From Microbaculum sp051390635 (GTDB lineage Bacteria; Pseudomonadota; Alphaproteobacteria; Rhizobiales; Tepidamorphaceae), in assembly GCF_051390635.1 (NCBI RefSeq), contig NZ_JBPODT010000004.1:1-64000 (forward strand): 64,000 bases of DNA, in the 5' to 3' direction. The position numbers and the translations under genes were made by a program. Below the pieces are notes generated by a model. That model was not told where the DNA came from and did not search any database. It saw only the letters and a program-made list of their open reading frames with translations. This document shows, piece by piece, positions 40,856-49,773 of the stretch (its first letter is position 1; every line of letters starts with the position of its first letter).

Positions 40856-41781
40856 CCGGCTTCCGTCTTCCCTTTCCGGGCCCGTTCGATCGCCACCAAG
40901 GTTTCGCGCAGGCGCTTGTGGACCGCCTCCGCGGTTTCCGGCGTCCACGTCCGGAAGCCTTCTCCGGTCTTCATGCCGAGTTTTCCTTCCTCGACCTTGC
41001 GGACGAGAAAGGGATGGGGATGCGGCGTGTTGTCGAGGGAGGGCATCAGCGTTTCGTGGATGTTGCGCGTGAGATCGAGACCGACGAGATCGGACTGCTC
41101 CATCGGACCGAGCACACCCATGCGACTGCCGAAGCCGAACTTGACCACATCGTCGATCGTCTCGGCATCGCAGATACCGGCGGCGACCATGGCGATCGCC
41201 TCTCGTTTCATCGCATGCTGCAGGCGATTGCCGATGAAACCGGGAATGTCCTGGCGCACATGGACCGGATGACGGCCGGCCTCGCGCAGGAGGCCGATAA
41301 CCCATTCGACGGCCGGCAGGTTCTCATCGGCGATCTGCGACACCTCGACCAGCGGAACGAGATGCGGCGGGTTCCAGAAATGGGTCCCGACCACACGGGA
41401 CTTGTCCCTGACCGTCTCGGAGACGACCGAGATCGGGATTGCCGAGGTGTTCGAAGCGAGGATCGCGTCCGGCCGCGTGATGCGTTCCAGTTCCGCGAAC
41501 AGAGCCTGCTTGAGCGACACGTTCTCCGGCGCGGCCTCGACGACGAGACCGGCGTCGCCGACGCTGAAGGCGAGGTCTGTAGCCGCCTCGATCCTGCGAA
41601 CAGCCGCGCGGTCGTCGTCGAGAAGGTCGGCAATCGCCTCCAGCCGCGCAGACAGCGTGCGCAGGATCGCGGGCTCGGGCTCGTAGACCGCAACGGGATG
41701 GCCGGCGCGGGCGAACAGATAGGCTATGCCGTGTCCCATCAGGCCGGCACCGACAACGCCTATCTTCGGTTTCGTCGTCAT
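40852..41781 (-). CDS. 3-hydroxyacyl-CoA dehydrogenase family protein
   Basis: This 309-residue enzyme has the NAD-binding GVVGAGLMGHGIA at the N-terminus, EAAPENVSLKQ, SNTSAIPIS, the catalytic histidine in THFWNPPHLVPLVE, and the C-terminal helical domain with PGFIGNRLQHAM. The family includes 3-hydroxybutyryl-CoA dehydrogenases and also L-carnitine and related beta-hydroxy acid dehydrogenases, so the substrate need not be a CoA ester. It is in a coupled operon with an SDR and two cyclases. Confidence 0.9.
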   Translation of the reverse strand: MTTKPKIGVVGAGLMGHGIAYLFARAGHPVAVYEPEPAILRTLSARLEAIADLLDDDRAAVRRIEAATDLAFSVGDAGLVVEAAPENVSLKQALFAELERITRPDAILASNTSAIPISVVSETVRDKSRVVGTHFWNPPHLVPLVEVSQIADENLPAVEWVIGLLREAGRHPVHVRQDIPGFIGNRLQHAMKREAIAMVAAGICDAETIDDVVKFGFGSRMGVLGPMEQSDLVGLDLTRNIHETLMPSLDNTPHPHPFLVRKVEEGKLGMKTGEGFRTWTPETAEAVHKRLRETLVAIERARKGKTEAG

Positions 41782-41799
41782 GGCTACAACCCGCCCTTT

Positions 41800-42615
41800 T
41801 CATCCCGCAGTATAGCCGCCGTCGACATACATTATCTGGCCGGTGCAGAAGTCCGAAGCCGGGGATAGCAGGTACAGCGCCATTCCCATCAGATCCTCCG
41901 GCTCGCCGAGCCGCCCGAGCGGTATGCGCGACAGCGAGCGCTTGCGGGTTGCCTGCCCCACCTCGTCGTCGCTCCACATCCACGCCGTGAGCTTCGAGCG
42001 AAACACGGTCGGCGCGATAGCGTTAACGGTGATGCCATATTGCGCCCACTCCGTGGCAAGCACACGCGTCAGCGCGTCCGTCGCGCCCTTGGAGGTGCAA
42101 TAGCCGGTATAGCCGGAGTAATTGCCGTGGCGCCCGCGCACCGACGACATCTGCAACACCTTTCCCTTCACCCCATTGGCGATCCACCAGCTGCCGACGG
42201 CCTTGGCCATCAGCCAGGGGCCGCGCACGTTGGCGTCCATCACCGTCTGCCATTCCTCGAGCGGCTGATCCTGGATGAAGCCGGCCTTGTTGTAGCCCGA
42301 CCCGATCACGAGCTGATCGATGCGGCCAAACGTCTCGAGCGCGGCGTCGCGGATCGCCTCGGCATCCTCCGGTGAATCGGGACGGCGGACGACAGTGATG
42401 GCCTCGGCGCCAGACCTGGCGACCTCGGCGACTTCGGCAGCCACCGCGTCGAGGTCTACCCTCGCGCCCGAGGCGAGCACCAGGTTGGCGCCGAGCGAGG
42501 CGAGCGTCAGGGCGCAGGCCCGGCCGAAGGCCCCGGAGGCACCGGTGACGACCGCGACCTTGCCGGTGACATCGAACAGAGACAGCGGATTGCGGAGCGG
42601 TTCGGAGATCGTCAT
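41800..42615 (-). CDS. Short-chain dehydrogenase/reductase
   Basis: A 271-residue SDR with the cofactor motif TGASGAFG near residue 24, a catalytic serine in QMSSVRG and the YCTSK pair. The ending GQIMYVDGGYTAG is classical. It probably oxidises a hydroxyl in the same pathway as the neighbouring dehydrogenase. Its start overlaps the cyclase stop (ATGA). Confidence 0.92.
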   Translation of the reverse strand: MTISEPLRNPLSLFDVTGKVAVVTGASGAFGRACALTLASLGANLVLASGARVDLDAVAAEVAEVARSGAEAITVVRRPDSPEDAEAIRDAALETFGRIDQLVIGSGYNKAGFIQDQPLEEWQTVMDANVRGPWLMAKAVGSWWIANGVKGKVLQMSSVRGRHGNYSGYTGYCTSKGATDALTRVLATEWAQYGITVNAIAPTVFRSKLTAWMWSDDEVGQATRKRSLSRIPLGRLGEPEDLMGMALYLLSPASDFCTGQIMYVDGGYTAG

Positions 42616-43421
42616 CGCCCGGGCCCTTGGTCACCGGTCTCGAAACGGAAGGCCTGGTCGGGGTCGACGACGGCGACGACGCGGACACCGCAGCCCTCTC
42701 CGTCCGGCCAGCGCCAGGGGAAGGCCATTAAGGTGCAGCGCCGGCCGGTGACCTCGTCCAGATCGCCGCCGACATTCTCGATGCCCGGAATGCCGCCCTT
42801 CACCATCAGTGTCTTGTGCGCGATCTCCCAGTAAGGGAAGTCCTTCATCACATCGCGGCCGGTTTCGTTGCGGTATTCCTCCATTAGGTGCGGGTGCGAG
42901 GGGCCCGGGCCATGATCGACGAGCTTGGTGCCGAGCGGATGATCGAGCGCCTGAACGTCGACGCCGACCATCTTCACCCGTCTTTCAACCAGCCATTCCG
43001 CCGCTTCTTCGTAGAGGCCCGGCGAATAGGCGTAATACTCGTCGGAATCCGCGAGTTTCCTATGCATGCCGGTATTGATCATCACGATATCGCCTTCGCG
43101 GATCGCCGGCGTAGCGGTCTCGAGATCCTCCGCGGTGATGATCCCCCATTTGCCCTTGGGGATCGAGACGGCGACGCCCGTGCCGAAGAAGCGCCACAGC
43201 GGATATCCGGTCAGCGACGGCGTGTTCTCCCTGACATGCAGCGGCGCGTCCATGTGGGTCCCGCGATGCATGATGCCCTCGAACTCGGTCTCGTAGACGC
43301 CGTCCTTGGCGTGGAACTTCCTAACCGCGACGTTGACGCCGGGCGAGGACGGCCATTCCGGCATACCGTGGCCCCAGCGGTGGGACAGGTTGTAGAACCG
43401 CAATCCGCTCGTGCCGGTCAT
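42612..43421 (-). CDS. Cyclase family protein (kynurenine formamidase/isatin hydrolase type), copy 1
   Basis: This 269-residue metal-dependent hydrolase has the family motif HRGTHMDAPLHV, with the histidines and aspartate that bind the metal intact. It is similar in length and order to the next gene, and the two are probably a duplicated pair. Family members hydrolyse amide or lactam bonds. RBS AAAGGCGGG before the ATG at 43421. Confidence 0.9.
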   Translation of the reverse strand: MTGTSGLRFYNLSHRWGHGMPEWPSSPGVNVAVRKFHAKDGVYETEFEGIMHRGTHMDAPLHVRENTPSLTGYPLWRFFGTGVAVSIPKGKWGIITAEDLETATPAIREGDIVMINTGMHRKLADSDEYYAYSPGLYEEAAEWLVERRVKMVGVDVQALDHPLGTKLVDHGPGPSHPHLMEEYRNETGRDVMKDFPYWEIAHKTLMVKGGIPGIENVGGDLDEVTGRRCTLMAFPWRWPDGEGCGVRVVAVVDPDQAFRFETGDQGPGR

Positions 43422-43434
43422 TGTCCCGCCTTTC

Positions 43435-44244
43435 TCACCTGGCCGTGCCGGCGTCGATCCGGCAGGTGCCTGAGGGGTCGATGATGGCGACGAAGCGGAC
43501 GACGCAGGCATCGCCTTCCATCCAGTTCCACGGGTAGCACTGGAAGGTCGCGCGCCTGCCCGATAGCTCGGCGATGTCGCCGCCGACATTCTCGATGGTC
43601 GGAATGCCGGCGCCGAGCAGCGCCTTGTGCGCCGGATTCCAGTCGGGAAAATCGGCCTTCGGGTCGCGTCCGGTTTCGGCGGCGTATGTTCTCGGGAGCC
43701 GGTTCATCAACGGCCCGCCGCGATGCAGGCCCAGCGAAGTCGCCAGCGGATGGTCGACCTGCGGCGTATCGACGGCGACGAGCTTCACGTCCTTGCCGAC
43801 CAGCCAGCCGGCGGCGGCGTGCGACAGGCCGGGGCTGTCGCCGAAATATTCGAGACTGTCGGCATAGCGCGCGTGCCACCCGGTGTTGATCACCACGATG
43901 TCGCCGGCCTGGATGGCCGGTAGAGCGGACTGGAGATCGGCGGGCTCGACGAACTCCCACCGGTCTTTCGGGATGCGCACGATCACGCCGTTGCCGAAGA
44001 AACGGTCGAGGGCGATGCCGCCGACACCGATACCCTTCTGGATCAGATGGACCGGCGCGTTCAGGTGCGTCCCCGAATGCATCACCATCCGGATGCGATG
44101 GGCCATGACGCCGTGCTGGGCATGTTTCACCGTGCGGCGCAGGTGAACGTCCTCGTGCCCCGGCATCGACGGCGTGCCGTGCCCCCATTGGTGGCTGAGC
44201 TCGTAGAACTGCAGACCGGTGGCCGGATCGGTCACCGCGGGCAT
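43435..44244 (-). CDS. Cyclase family protein, copy 2, with altered metal motif
   Basis: This 269-residue paralogue of the preceding gene shares FYELSHQWGHGTP with FYNLSHRWGHGMP. Its motif reads HSGTHLNAPVHL, with asparagine where the family has an aspartate that ligates the metal in isatin hydrolase. It may have changed metal use or substrate, or act as a heteromeric partner. GGGGAGG lies before the ATG at 44244. It is the first gene of the operon and is divergent from the broken LysR gene. Confidence 0.88.
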   Translation of the reverse strand: MPAVTDPATGLQFYELSHQWGHGTPSMPGHEDVHLRRTVKHAQHGVMAHRIRMVMHSGTHLNAPVHLIQKGIGVGGIALDRFFGNGVIVRIPKDRWEFVEPADLQSALPAIQAGDIVVINTGWHARYADSLEYFGDSPGLSHAAAGWLVGKDVKLVAVDTPQVDHPLATSLGLHRGGPLMNRLPRTYAAETGRDPKADFPDWNPAHKALLGAGIPTIENVGGDIAELSGRRATFQCYPWNWMEGDACVVRFVAIIDPSGTCRIDAGTAR

Positions 44245-44442
44245 GTGCGCCTCCCCGCTGCATCGAAAGGTCTCGTCCCGGCCGCTTCGCCGGCTCCCCA
44301 CGTCCGCATTCCAGCAACCCAGGCAGGACGGAGCCAATACAATCGGCACCCAGATCCATAACTTTCAGTTATATTGTTTGCCGCCTATCCAGAGAACGCG
44401 GCATTCGTTGGACAAATAGTGCGACGATCAGGGGCGGAGTGC

Positions 44443-45351
44443 ATGGACTCGCGGCTGCTCAGATACTTCCTCGCCGTCTACGAGAGCCACGGCATCAGCG
44501 CCGCGGCGGACGACCTCAGGATCAGCCAGCCGGCGCTGACCAAGAGTATCCAGAAGCTTGAAGCCGATGTCGGCGCACGGCTGTTCGAGCGCAGGCCGGG
44601 CGGCGTGGTGCCGACCCGCTATGCGGATATCCTGGCCCGGCGGGTGCGGCTGATGGACATCGAATACCGGCACGCCATCGCCGAGATCGAGGCGGCACGC
44701 GGCGGTCGCGAGTGACTGATCCGGATCGGCGCCGGTCCGGCCTGGTACTCATGCTTCCTGCCGGACATCGTAAGGACATTTCTCCAAGGGTGGCCGGAAA
44801 CCCGTGTCCGCGTCGAGGCCGGCGTCATCTCGACCCTGATCCCGGCACTGGCGGCAGGCGAATACGACATCGTCTGCGCGTCACTCGACTTCCCCGACAT
44901 CGCCGGCATCGCCAAGGAGGCGATGGTCAATCTGCGGCACGTGGTAATCGGTTCGCAGACACACCCGATGGCGGGGCGCGGGCGCGTCGAGGCCACCGAT
45001 ATCGCCGGCAGTCCGTGGGTGGTGCTGGCGAACGACCATGTCGGCACGGGGCGGATCTGGTCCTATTTCGCGGCGCAGGGCTGCGCCCCGCCGCCGATCG
45101 CGATCGAGACCGTATCACCCACCTTCATGTACGAGATGGTGGCGCGCGGCCCCTACATCGCGCATATCCCCGAAGTCATGCTCGCGCAGGCCGCGCGACA
45201 CGGCGCGACGACGCTGTCAGTGCCCGGCACGTTCTGGGAAACACCGGCGGGGATCGTCTATCGGCAATCCGGCAACCGGTTGCCGGCGCAGACGCGGTTC
45301 ATAGAAGCCATCCGCGACGCCATGCACCGGCGGCCGGGATCCGCGCAATGA
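44443..45351 (+). pseudogene. LysR-family regulator interrupted by one in-frame TGA
   Basis: The N-terminal 90 codons encode a LysR DNA-binding domain (MDSRLLRYFLAVYESHG, then ISQPALTKSIQKLEADVGARLFERRPGG). A TGA at 44713-44715 stops it. The same frame continues without further stops for 212 codons as a LysR effector-binding domain (LIRIGAGPAWYSCF, then IAGSPWVVLANDHVG). No frameshift is needed, only one nonsense codon, so the loss is recent, or the two parts are both made. It is divergent from the cyclase operon and would be its expected regulator. Confidence 0.85.
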
Positions 45352-45444
45352 TCCGAGCTTGTTCGCTTTATGCCGCGCCTGGTGAACCAGCTCAGAAACT
45401 CTGGACCGCGTGCCCGCGGTGAAGCGGCATCGACCGGGACGACG

Positions 45445-45954
45445 TCAGCTACGGATCGGGATCGGTCGTGGGTCCTCGGCCTCGACATCGACATCGACAT
45501 CGATCGGGCCGGGGTCGAGCAGATCGGCGACGGTGTGAAACGCCGCGACCACGTTGTCCTGTTCGGCGCGGGACAGGGCCGCGAAGCGCCGGCTGAATCC
45601 TTCGCTGAACAGCGGCGGTGCATCGGCGAGAATGCGGTTGCCATCGTCGGTCAGTGCCGTGTGAACAATGCGCCGGTCGGTGGCGCTGCGCCGACGCGTC
45701 ACCAGTCCCCGGCTCTCCAGCTTGTCGAGAATGGTCACGGTGGTGGCCGCACTGAGATCGGCATGTTTCGACAACGCCGCCGTCGTCACCTCGCCCAGTT
45801 CCCGTACCGCCTGCAGGATGACGATCTGCGGAATGGTGAGCCCCGTTTCCCGCGCGACCCTCTTCGAGCGCATGTCGATGGCGCGCACGATGCGCCGGAT
45901 CGACTTCATCACCTTGGCCGCGCCGTCATGCTCAACCGGGCGTTTCTCGCTCAA
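45445..45954 (-). CDS. MarR-family transcriptional regulator
   Basis: A 169-residue MarR regulator with PQIVILQAVRELGEVTTAALSKHADLSAATTVTILDKLESRGLVTRRR and the wing ATDRRIVHTALTDDG. The C-terminus has an acidic tail built of Asp-Val repeats encoded by a short GAC-ATC DNA repeat. It is divergent from the NAGGN operon, a common arrangement in Proteobacteria, and the palindrome at 45999-46012 in the shared promoter region is a likely operator. Confidence 0.92.
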   Translation of the reverse strand: MSEKRPVEHDGAAKVMKSIRRIVRAIDMRSKRVARETGLTIPQIVILQAVRELGEVTTAALSKHADLSAATTVTILDKLESRGLVTRRRSATDRRIVHTALTDDGNRILADAPPLFSEGFSRRFAALSRAEQDNVVAAFHTVADLLDPGPIDVDVDVEAEDPRPIPIRS

Positions 45955-45998
45955 CCTGCTTCTCCATTCGTGGGAAGAAAACCGTTACAGAACGAATA

Positions 45999-46012
45999 AT
46001 TTGATTTCAAAT
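45999..46012. promoter_or_regulatory. Palindrome ATTTGATTTCAAAT, candidate MarR operator
   Basis: The two 6-bp arms ATTTGA and TCAAAT are separated by TT. A TTGATT (46001-46006) inside it and a TACATA (46023-46028) 16 bases later would make a plus-strand promoter for the NAGGN operon, so binding here could repress it. Confidence 0.5.
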
Positions 46013-46042
46013 GATTTTGCATTACATAGTGTCGCGTCGTCA

Positions 46043-46070
46043 GCGCGGGAACACCCCGCGCTTTGTTTTT
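46043..46070 (+). terminator. Intrinsic terminator in the leader of the NAGGN operon
   Basis: A perfect 7-bp stem (GCGCGGG with CCCGCGC) and 5-base loop is directly followed by TTTGTTTTT. It lies between the divergent marR gene and asnO on the plus strand, so it can only act on a transcript made toward asnO: an attenuator. The 3' arm could also pair with CGCGGG at 46072-46077, giving an alternative structure. Confidence 0.7.
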
Positions 46071-46152
46071 CCGCGGGTTGTTTCTCGGCCGGGCGGCACG
46101 TGCCGCCGACGGTCGGATACCGACCCGCCAATGACGGAGACAACTGCCTGGG

Positions 46153-47928
46153 ATGTGTGGAATCGCCGGAGAAATTCGCTTTGACGGGACATTCGCCGAC
46201 GCCAACGCGGTGTCGCGCATGACGGAGGCCCTGGCGCCGCGCGGGCCGGACGGCAGCGGCGTCATAGCGCAGGGGCCCGTCGCCTTCGGACACCGGCGGT
46301 TGAAGATCATCGACCTGTCCAACAAGGCCGGTCAGCCGATGACCGATCCCGAACTCGGCCTCACCATCGTCTTCAACGGCTGCATCTATAACTACCCGGA
46401 GCTGCGCGCCGAGCTCGAAGCCAAAGGCTACCGGTTCTTCTCGCACGGCGACACGGAAGTGATCCTCAAGGCCTTCCATGCCTGGGGCGATGCCTGCGTC
46501 GAGCGTTTCCACGGCATGTTCGCCTTCGCCATCGTGGACCGCGACTCCGGCATCGTGACGCTCGCGCGCGACCGGTTCGGCATCAAGCCGCTCTACTACG
46601 CCGAGACGGACAAGGCGCTGCGCTTCGCCTCCACGCTGCCGGCCCTGCTCGAAGCCGGGGACGTCGACACCGCGATCGACCTCGCGGCCCTGCACACCTA
46701 CATGACCTTCCACGCCGTCGTGCCGCCGCCGCGCACGATCCTGAAGGGCGTGCGCAAGCTGCCGCCGGCGACGATACGGCGCCTCACGCCCGACGGAGCG
46801 ACAACGGATCGCGTCTACTGGGCGCCGCCCTACGACCGCATACCCGGCGAAGGCAACGTCAGCCGGGAGGAATGGCGCGACCGGGTGCTGGAGGCGCTGC
46901 GCACCGCCGTCCGCCGCCGCATGGTCGCCGACGTACCCGTCGGGGTGCTCCTGTCCGGCGGCGTCGATTCCAGCGTCATCGTCGGACTGCTCGCCGAGGA
47001 AGGCCAGACCGGGCTGTCGACCTTCTCGATCGGCTTCGAGGAAGCCAAGGGCGAGAAAGGCGACGAGTTCGTCTATTCCGACCTGATCGCCAAGACCTTC
47101 TCGACCGACCACCACAAGATCTTCGTGCCGTCGTCCGACCTGATGGCGGCGCTGCCCGAGACGATCCACGCCATGTCGGAGCCGATGGTGTCCTACGACA
47201 ACATCGGCTTCTACCTGCTCAGCCGCGAGGTTTCGAAGCACATCAAGGTCGTGCAGTCCGGCCAGGGCGCGGACGAGATATTCGGCGGCTATCACTGGTA
47301 TCCGCCGCTGGCCAGCTCGAATGACGTTGTCTCGGACTACGCCAGGGTATTCTTCGACCGCAGCCACCAGACGCTCAAGACCCAGCTCGCCGACGGCTGG
47401 ATCGCCGACACCGACGTCAGCCGCGACCTCGTCGCCGAGCACCTGATGCGGCCGGGCGCGGCGACGCCGGTCGACCGGGCACTGCGGCTCGACAGCCAGG
47501 TCATGCTCGTCGACGATCCGGTCAAGCGGGTCGACAACATGACCATGGCCTGGGGGCTGGAGGCACGCGTGCCGTTCCTCGACCACGAGCTGGTGGAACT
47601 GGCGGCGACGATCCCACCCGACTTCAAGCTCGCCGAAAACGGAAAGGGCGTCCTCAAGGACGCCGCGCGGCTGGTCGTGCCGAGCGAAGTGATCGATCGC
47701 AAGAAAGGCTACTTCCCCGTTCCGCAGCTAAAGTACATCGACGGCCCCTATCTCGATCTCGTTCGTGACGCACTCGGGTCGCGGGCGGCCCGCGAACGCG
47801 GTATGTTCCGGGGGGAGTACCTGGAGAGCCTTTTCACGGAGCCGACGGAACACATTACGCCTTTGCAGGGATCGGAACTGTGGCAAGTCGCGTTACTGGA
47901 AATGTGGCTTCAGTCTCACGGCATCTGA
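46153..47928 (+). CDS. asnO: N-acetylglutaminylglutamine amidotransferase
   Basis: This 591-residue asparagine-synthetase-like enzyme converts N-acetylglutaminylglutamine precursor to the amide form of the osmoprotectant NAGGN. It begins MCGIAGEI, giving the catalytic Cys2 of class II amidotransferases, and has the PP-loop SGGVDSS of the synthetase domain near residue 275. Start at 46153 is fixed by Cys2. It is the first gene of the three-gene NAGGN operon known from Pseudomonas and Sinorhizobium. Confidence 0.94.
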   Translation: MCGIAGEIRFDGTFADANAVSRMTEALAPRGPDGSGVIAQGPVAFGHRRLKIIDLSNKAGQPMTDPELGLTIVFNGCIYNYPELRAELEAKGYRFFSHGDTEVILKAFHAWGDACVERFHGMFAFAIVDRDSGIVTLARDRFGIKPLYYAETDKALRFASTLPALLEAGDVDTAIDLAALHTYMTFHAVVPPPRTILKGVRKLPPATIRRLTPDGATTDRVYWAPPYDRIPGEGNVSREEWRDRVLEALRTAVRRRMVADVPVGVLLSGGVDSSVIVGLLAEEGQTGLSTFSIGFEEAKGEKGDEFVYSDLIAKTFSTDHHKIFVPSSDLMAALPETIHAMSEPMVSYDNIGFYLLSREVSKHIKVVQSGQGADEIFGGYHWYPPLASSNDVVSDYARVFFDRSHQTLKTQLADGWIADTDVSRDLVAEHLMRPGAATPVDRALRLDSQVMLVDDPVKRVDNMTMAWGLEARVPFLDHELVELAATIPPDFKLAENGKGVLKDAARLVVPSEVIDRKKGYFPVPQLKYIDGPYLDLVRDALGSRAARERGMFRGEYLESLFTEPTEHITPLQGSELWQVALLEMWLQSHGI

Positions 47929-47937
47929 AGGTGAACC

Positions 47938-49770
47938 ATGTCTGACCGCAAGCAACGCGACGCGTCACCCCACCGCGGCGGGCGGGAGCACGGCACCCGA
48001 GACGCCTACACCCACCGTCTAAGGCGAATGCGAGACCAGAGTCTGAAGCCGCCGATAGACCAGGGCGACAATCAGCCCCACGCGAAGCCGGATTTCTCGC
48101 TGAACTGCGGCTGGGGCCGCCTGATCTTCGGTCAGACCTTCGCCGATCCGGAGACGCTGATCACGACGCTGCAGGCCGAGCTTCCCGACCGGCGCGATAT
48201 CGCGATCTATGTGCGCGATCCGCACGTCCTGCTCTCGAACGCGCCGCAGGATGTCTTTCTCGACCCCTCGCACACCTATCGACTCACGCTTGCGACCTAT
48301 CGCGCATCGCGCCGCTCGCCGAAGGGCTTCTTCGTCCGCCGGCTGACATCGCAGTCGGACGCCGAGGCAATCAACCGGATCTACGCGTCGCGCGGCATGG
48401 TCACCGTGCCTCCGGAGTTCTTCTGGACACAGCGCGACGCCCGGTCGATCTCCTATTTCGTCGCCGAGGACGATGTAACGGGCGAGATCCTCGGCACGGT
48501 CATGGGGGTCGATCACTACCGCGCCTTCGATGATCCCGAGCGCGGTGCGTCGCTTTGGTGCCTGGCCGTGGACCCTCAGGCGCGCCAACCGGGTGTCGGC
48601 GAGGCGCTGGTGCGCCGGCTCGCGGAATACTTCGCCGCGCGCGGCTCGTCCTTTCTCGACCTGTCGGTGATGCACGACAACGATCAGGCGATTGCGCTCT
48701 ACGAGAAGCTCGGTTTCGAGCGCGTGCCGTTTTTCACGGTCAAGCGCAAGAACCCGATCAACGAAACGCTCTACGCCGGCCCCGATGTCGACAGCGATCT
48801 CAACCCGTATGCCAAGATCATCGTCAAGGAGGCGCGCCGGCGCGGCATTCATGTCGAGGTCACCGATGCCGAGGGCGGGTTCTTCCGGCTGTCGCATGGC
48901 GGCCGGTCGATCCACTGCCGCGAGAGCCTGACGGAACTGACTTCCGCCGTCGCCATGTCGATCTGCGACGACAAGGCCGTCACCCGGCGCTTCGTCGCGG
49001 CAGCCGGCGTGCGCGTGCCCGAGCAGATCTCCGCCGACGACGGCGACAATGCGATCGAGACCTTTCTCGACCGGCATGGAAAGGTGGTCGTGAAGCCGGC
49101 CCGCGGCGAACAGGGACGCGGCATCGCCGTCGGCCTGTCGACGCCGAAGGACGTGACCGCGGCCATCGAAACAGCCCGCTCCGTGTCGGACGCGGTGCTG
49201 CTCGAAGAATACGTCGCCGGAAACGACCTTCGCCTGATCGTCATCAACTACCGGCTTGTCGCCGCCGCCGTTCGGCGCCCCGCCTTCGTGGTGGGAGACG
49301 GCCGGCGCGCGATCCGTGATCTGATCGAGGCGCAGAGCCGCCGCCGTGCGGCCGCGACCGGCGGAGAGTCCGCGATCCCGCTCGACGCGGAAACCGAGCG
49401 CACCATCCGCGAGGCCGGATACGACGTCGAGGCCGTGCTTCCGGAGGGCGAAGAGCTCCAGGTTCGCAAGACGGCGAACCTCCATACCGGCGGGACGATC
49501 CACGACGTGACCGATTCCGTCCACCCGACCCTGGTGGGTGCCGGGATCAAGGCGGCCCGCGCCATCAACATCCCGGTTGTGGGCATCGACCTCATGGTCA
49601 AGTCGCCGCGCGAGCCGGACTACGCCTTCATCGAGGCGAATGAACGACCGGGTCTCGCCAACCACGAACCGCAGCCGACGGCCGAACGGTTCGTGGATCT
49701 TCTCTTTCCGCTGTCGATGCCGGCCAGTGTTCGCCAGGCCGTCGCCGACAGCGCGGACCTCAGAGGCTGA
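47938..49770 (+). CDS. ngg: N-acetylglutaminylglutamine synthetase
   Basis: This 610-residue two-domain enzyme has an N-terminal GNAT acetyltransferase domain (about 130-260, with LWCLAVDPQARQPGVGEALVRRL) and a C-terminal ATP-grasp domain (VVVKPARGEQGRGIAVGL, then FIEANERPG). It acetylates and condenses glutamine units to the NAGGN backbone. It starts 9 bases after asnO. Confidence 0.94.
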   Translation: MSDRKQRDASPHRGGREHGTRDAYTHRLRRMRDQSLKPPIDQGDNQPHAKPDFSLNCGWGRLIFGQTFADPETLITTLQAELPDRRDIAIYVRDPHVLLSNAPQDVFLDPSHTYRLTLATYRASRRSPKGFFVRRLTSQSDAEAINRIYASRGMVTVPPEFFWTQRDARSISYFVAEDDVTGEILGTVMGVDHYRAFDDPERGASLWCLAVDPQARQPGVGEALVRRLAEYFAARGSSFLDLSVMHDNDQAIALYEKLGFERVPFFTVKRKNPINETLYAGPDVDSDLNPYAKIIVKEARRRGIHVEVTDAEGGFFRLSHGGRSIHCRESLTELTSAVAMSICDDKAVTRRFVAAAGVRVPEQISADDGDNAIETFLDRHGKVVVKPARGEQGRGIAVGLSTPKDVTAAIETARSVSDAVLLEEYVAGNDLRLIVINYRLVAAAVRRPAFVVGDGRRAIRDLIEAQSRRRAAATGGESAIPLDAETERTIREAGYDVEAVLPEGEELQVRKTANLHTGGTIHDVTDSVHPTLVGAGIKAARAINIPVVGIDLMVKSPREPDYAFIEANERPGLANHEPQPTAERFVDLLFPLSMPASVRQAVADSADLRG

Positions 49771-49773
49771 TCG

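Noticed and set aside
44713..44715. TGA in the LysR gene as a selenocysteine codon
   Set aside because: LysR proteins are not selenoproteins and no suitable stem-loop follows the codon; a nonsense mutation is simpler.
46055..46077. Second hairpin (CCCGCG with CGCGGG) as a true antiterminator
   Set aside because: Its second arm lies after the U tract, so polymerase would already have passed the termination point; kept only as a possible alternative RNA structure.
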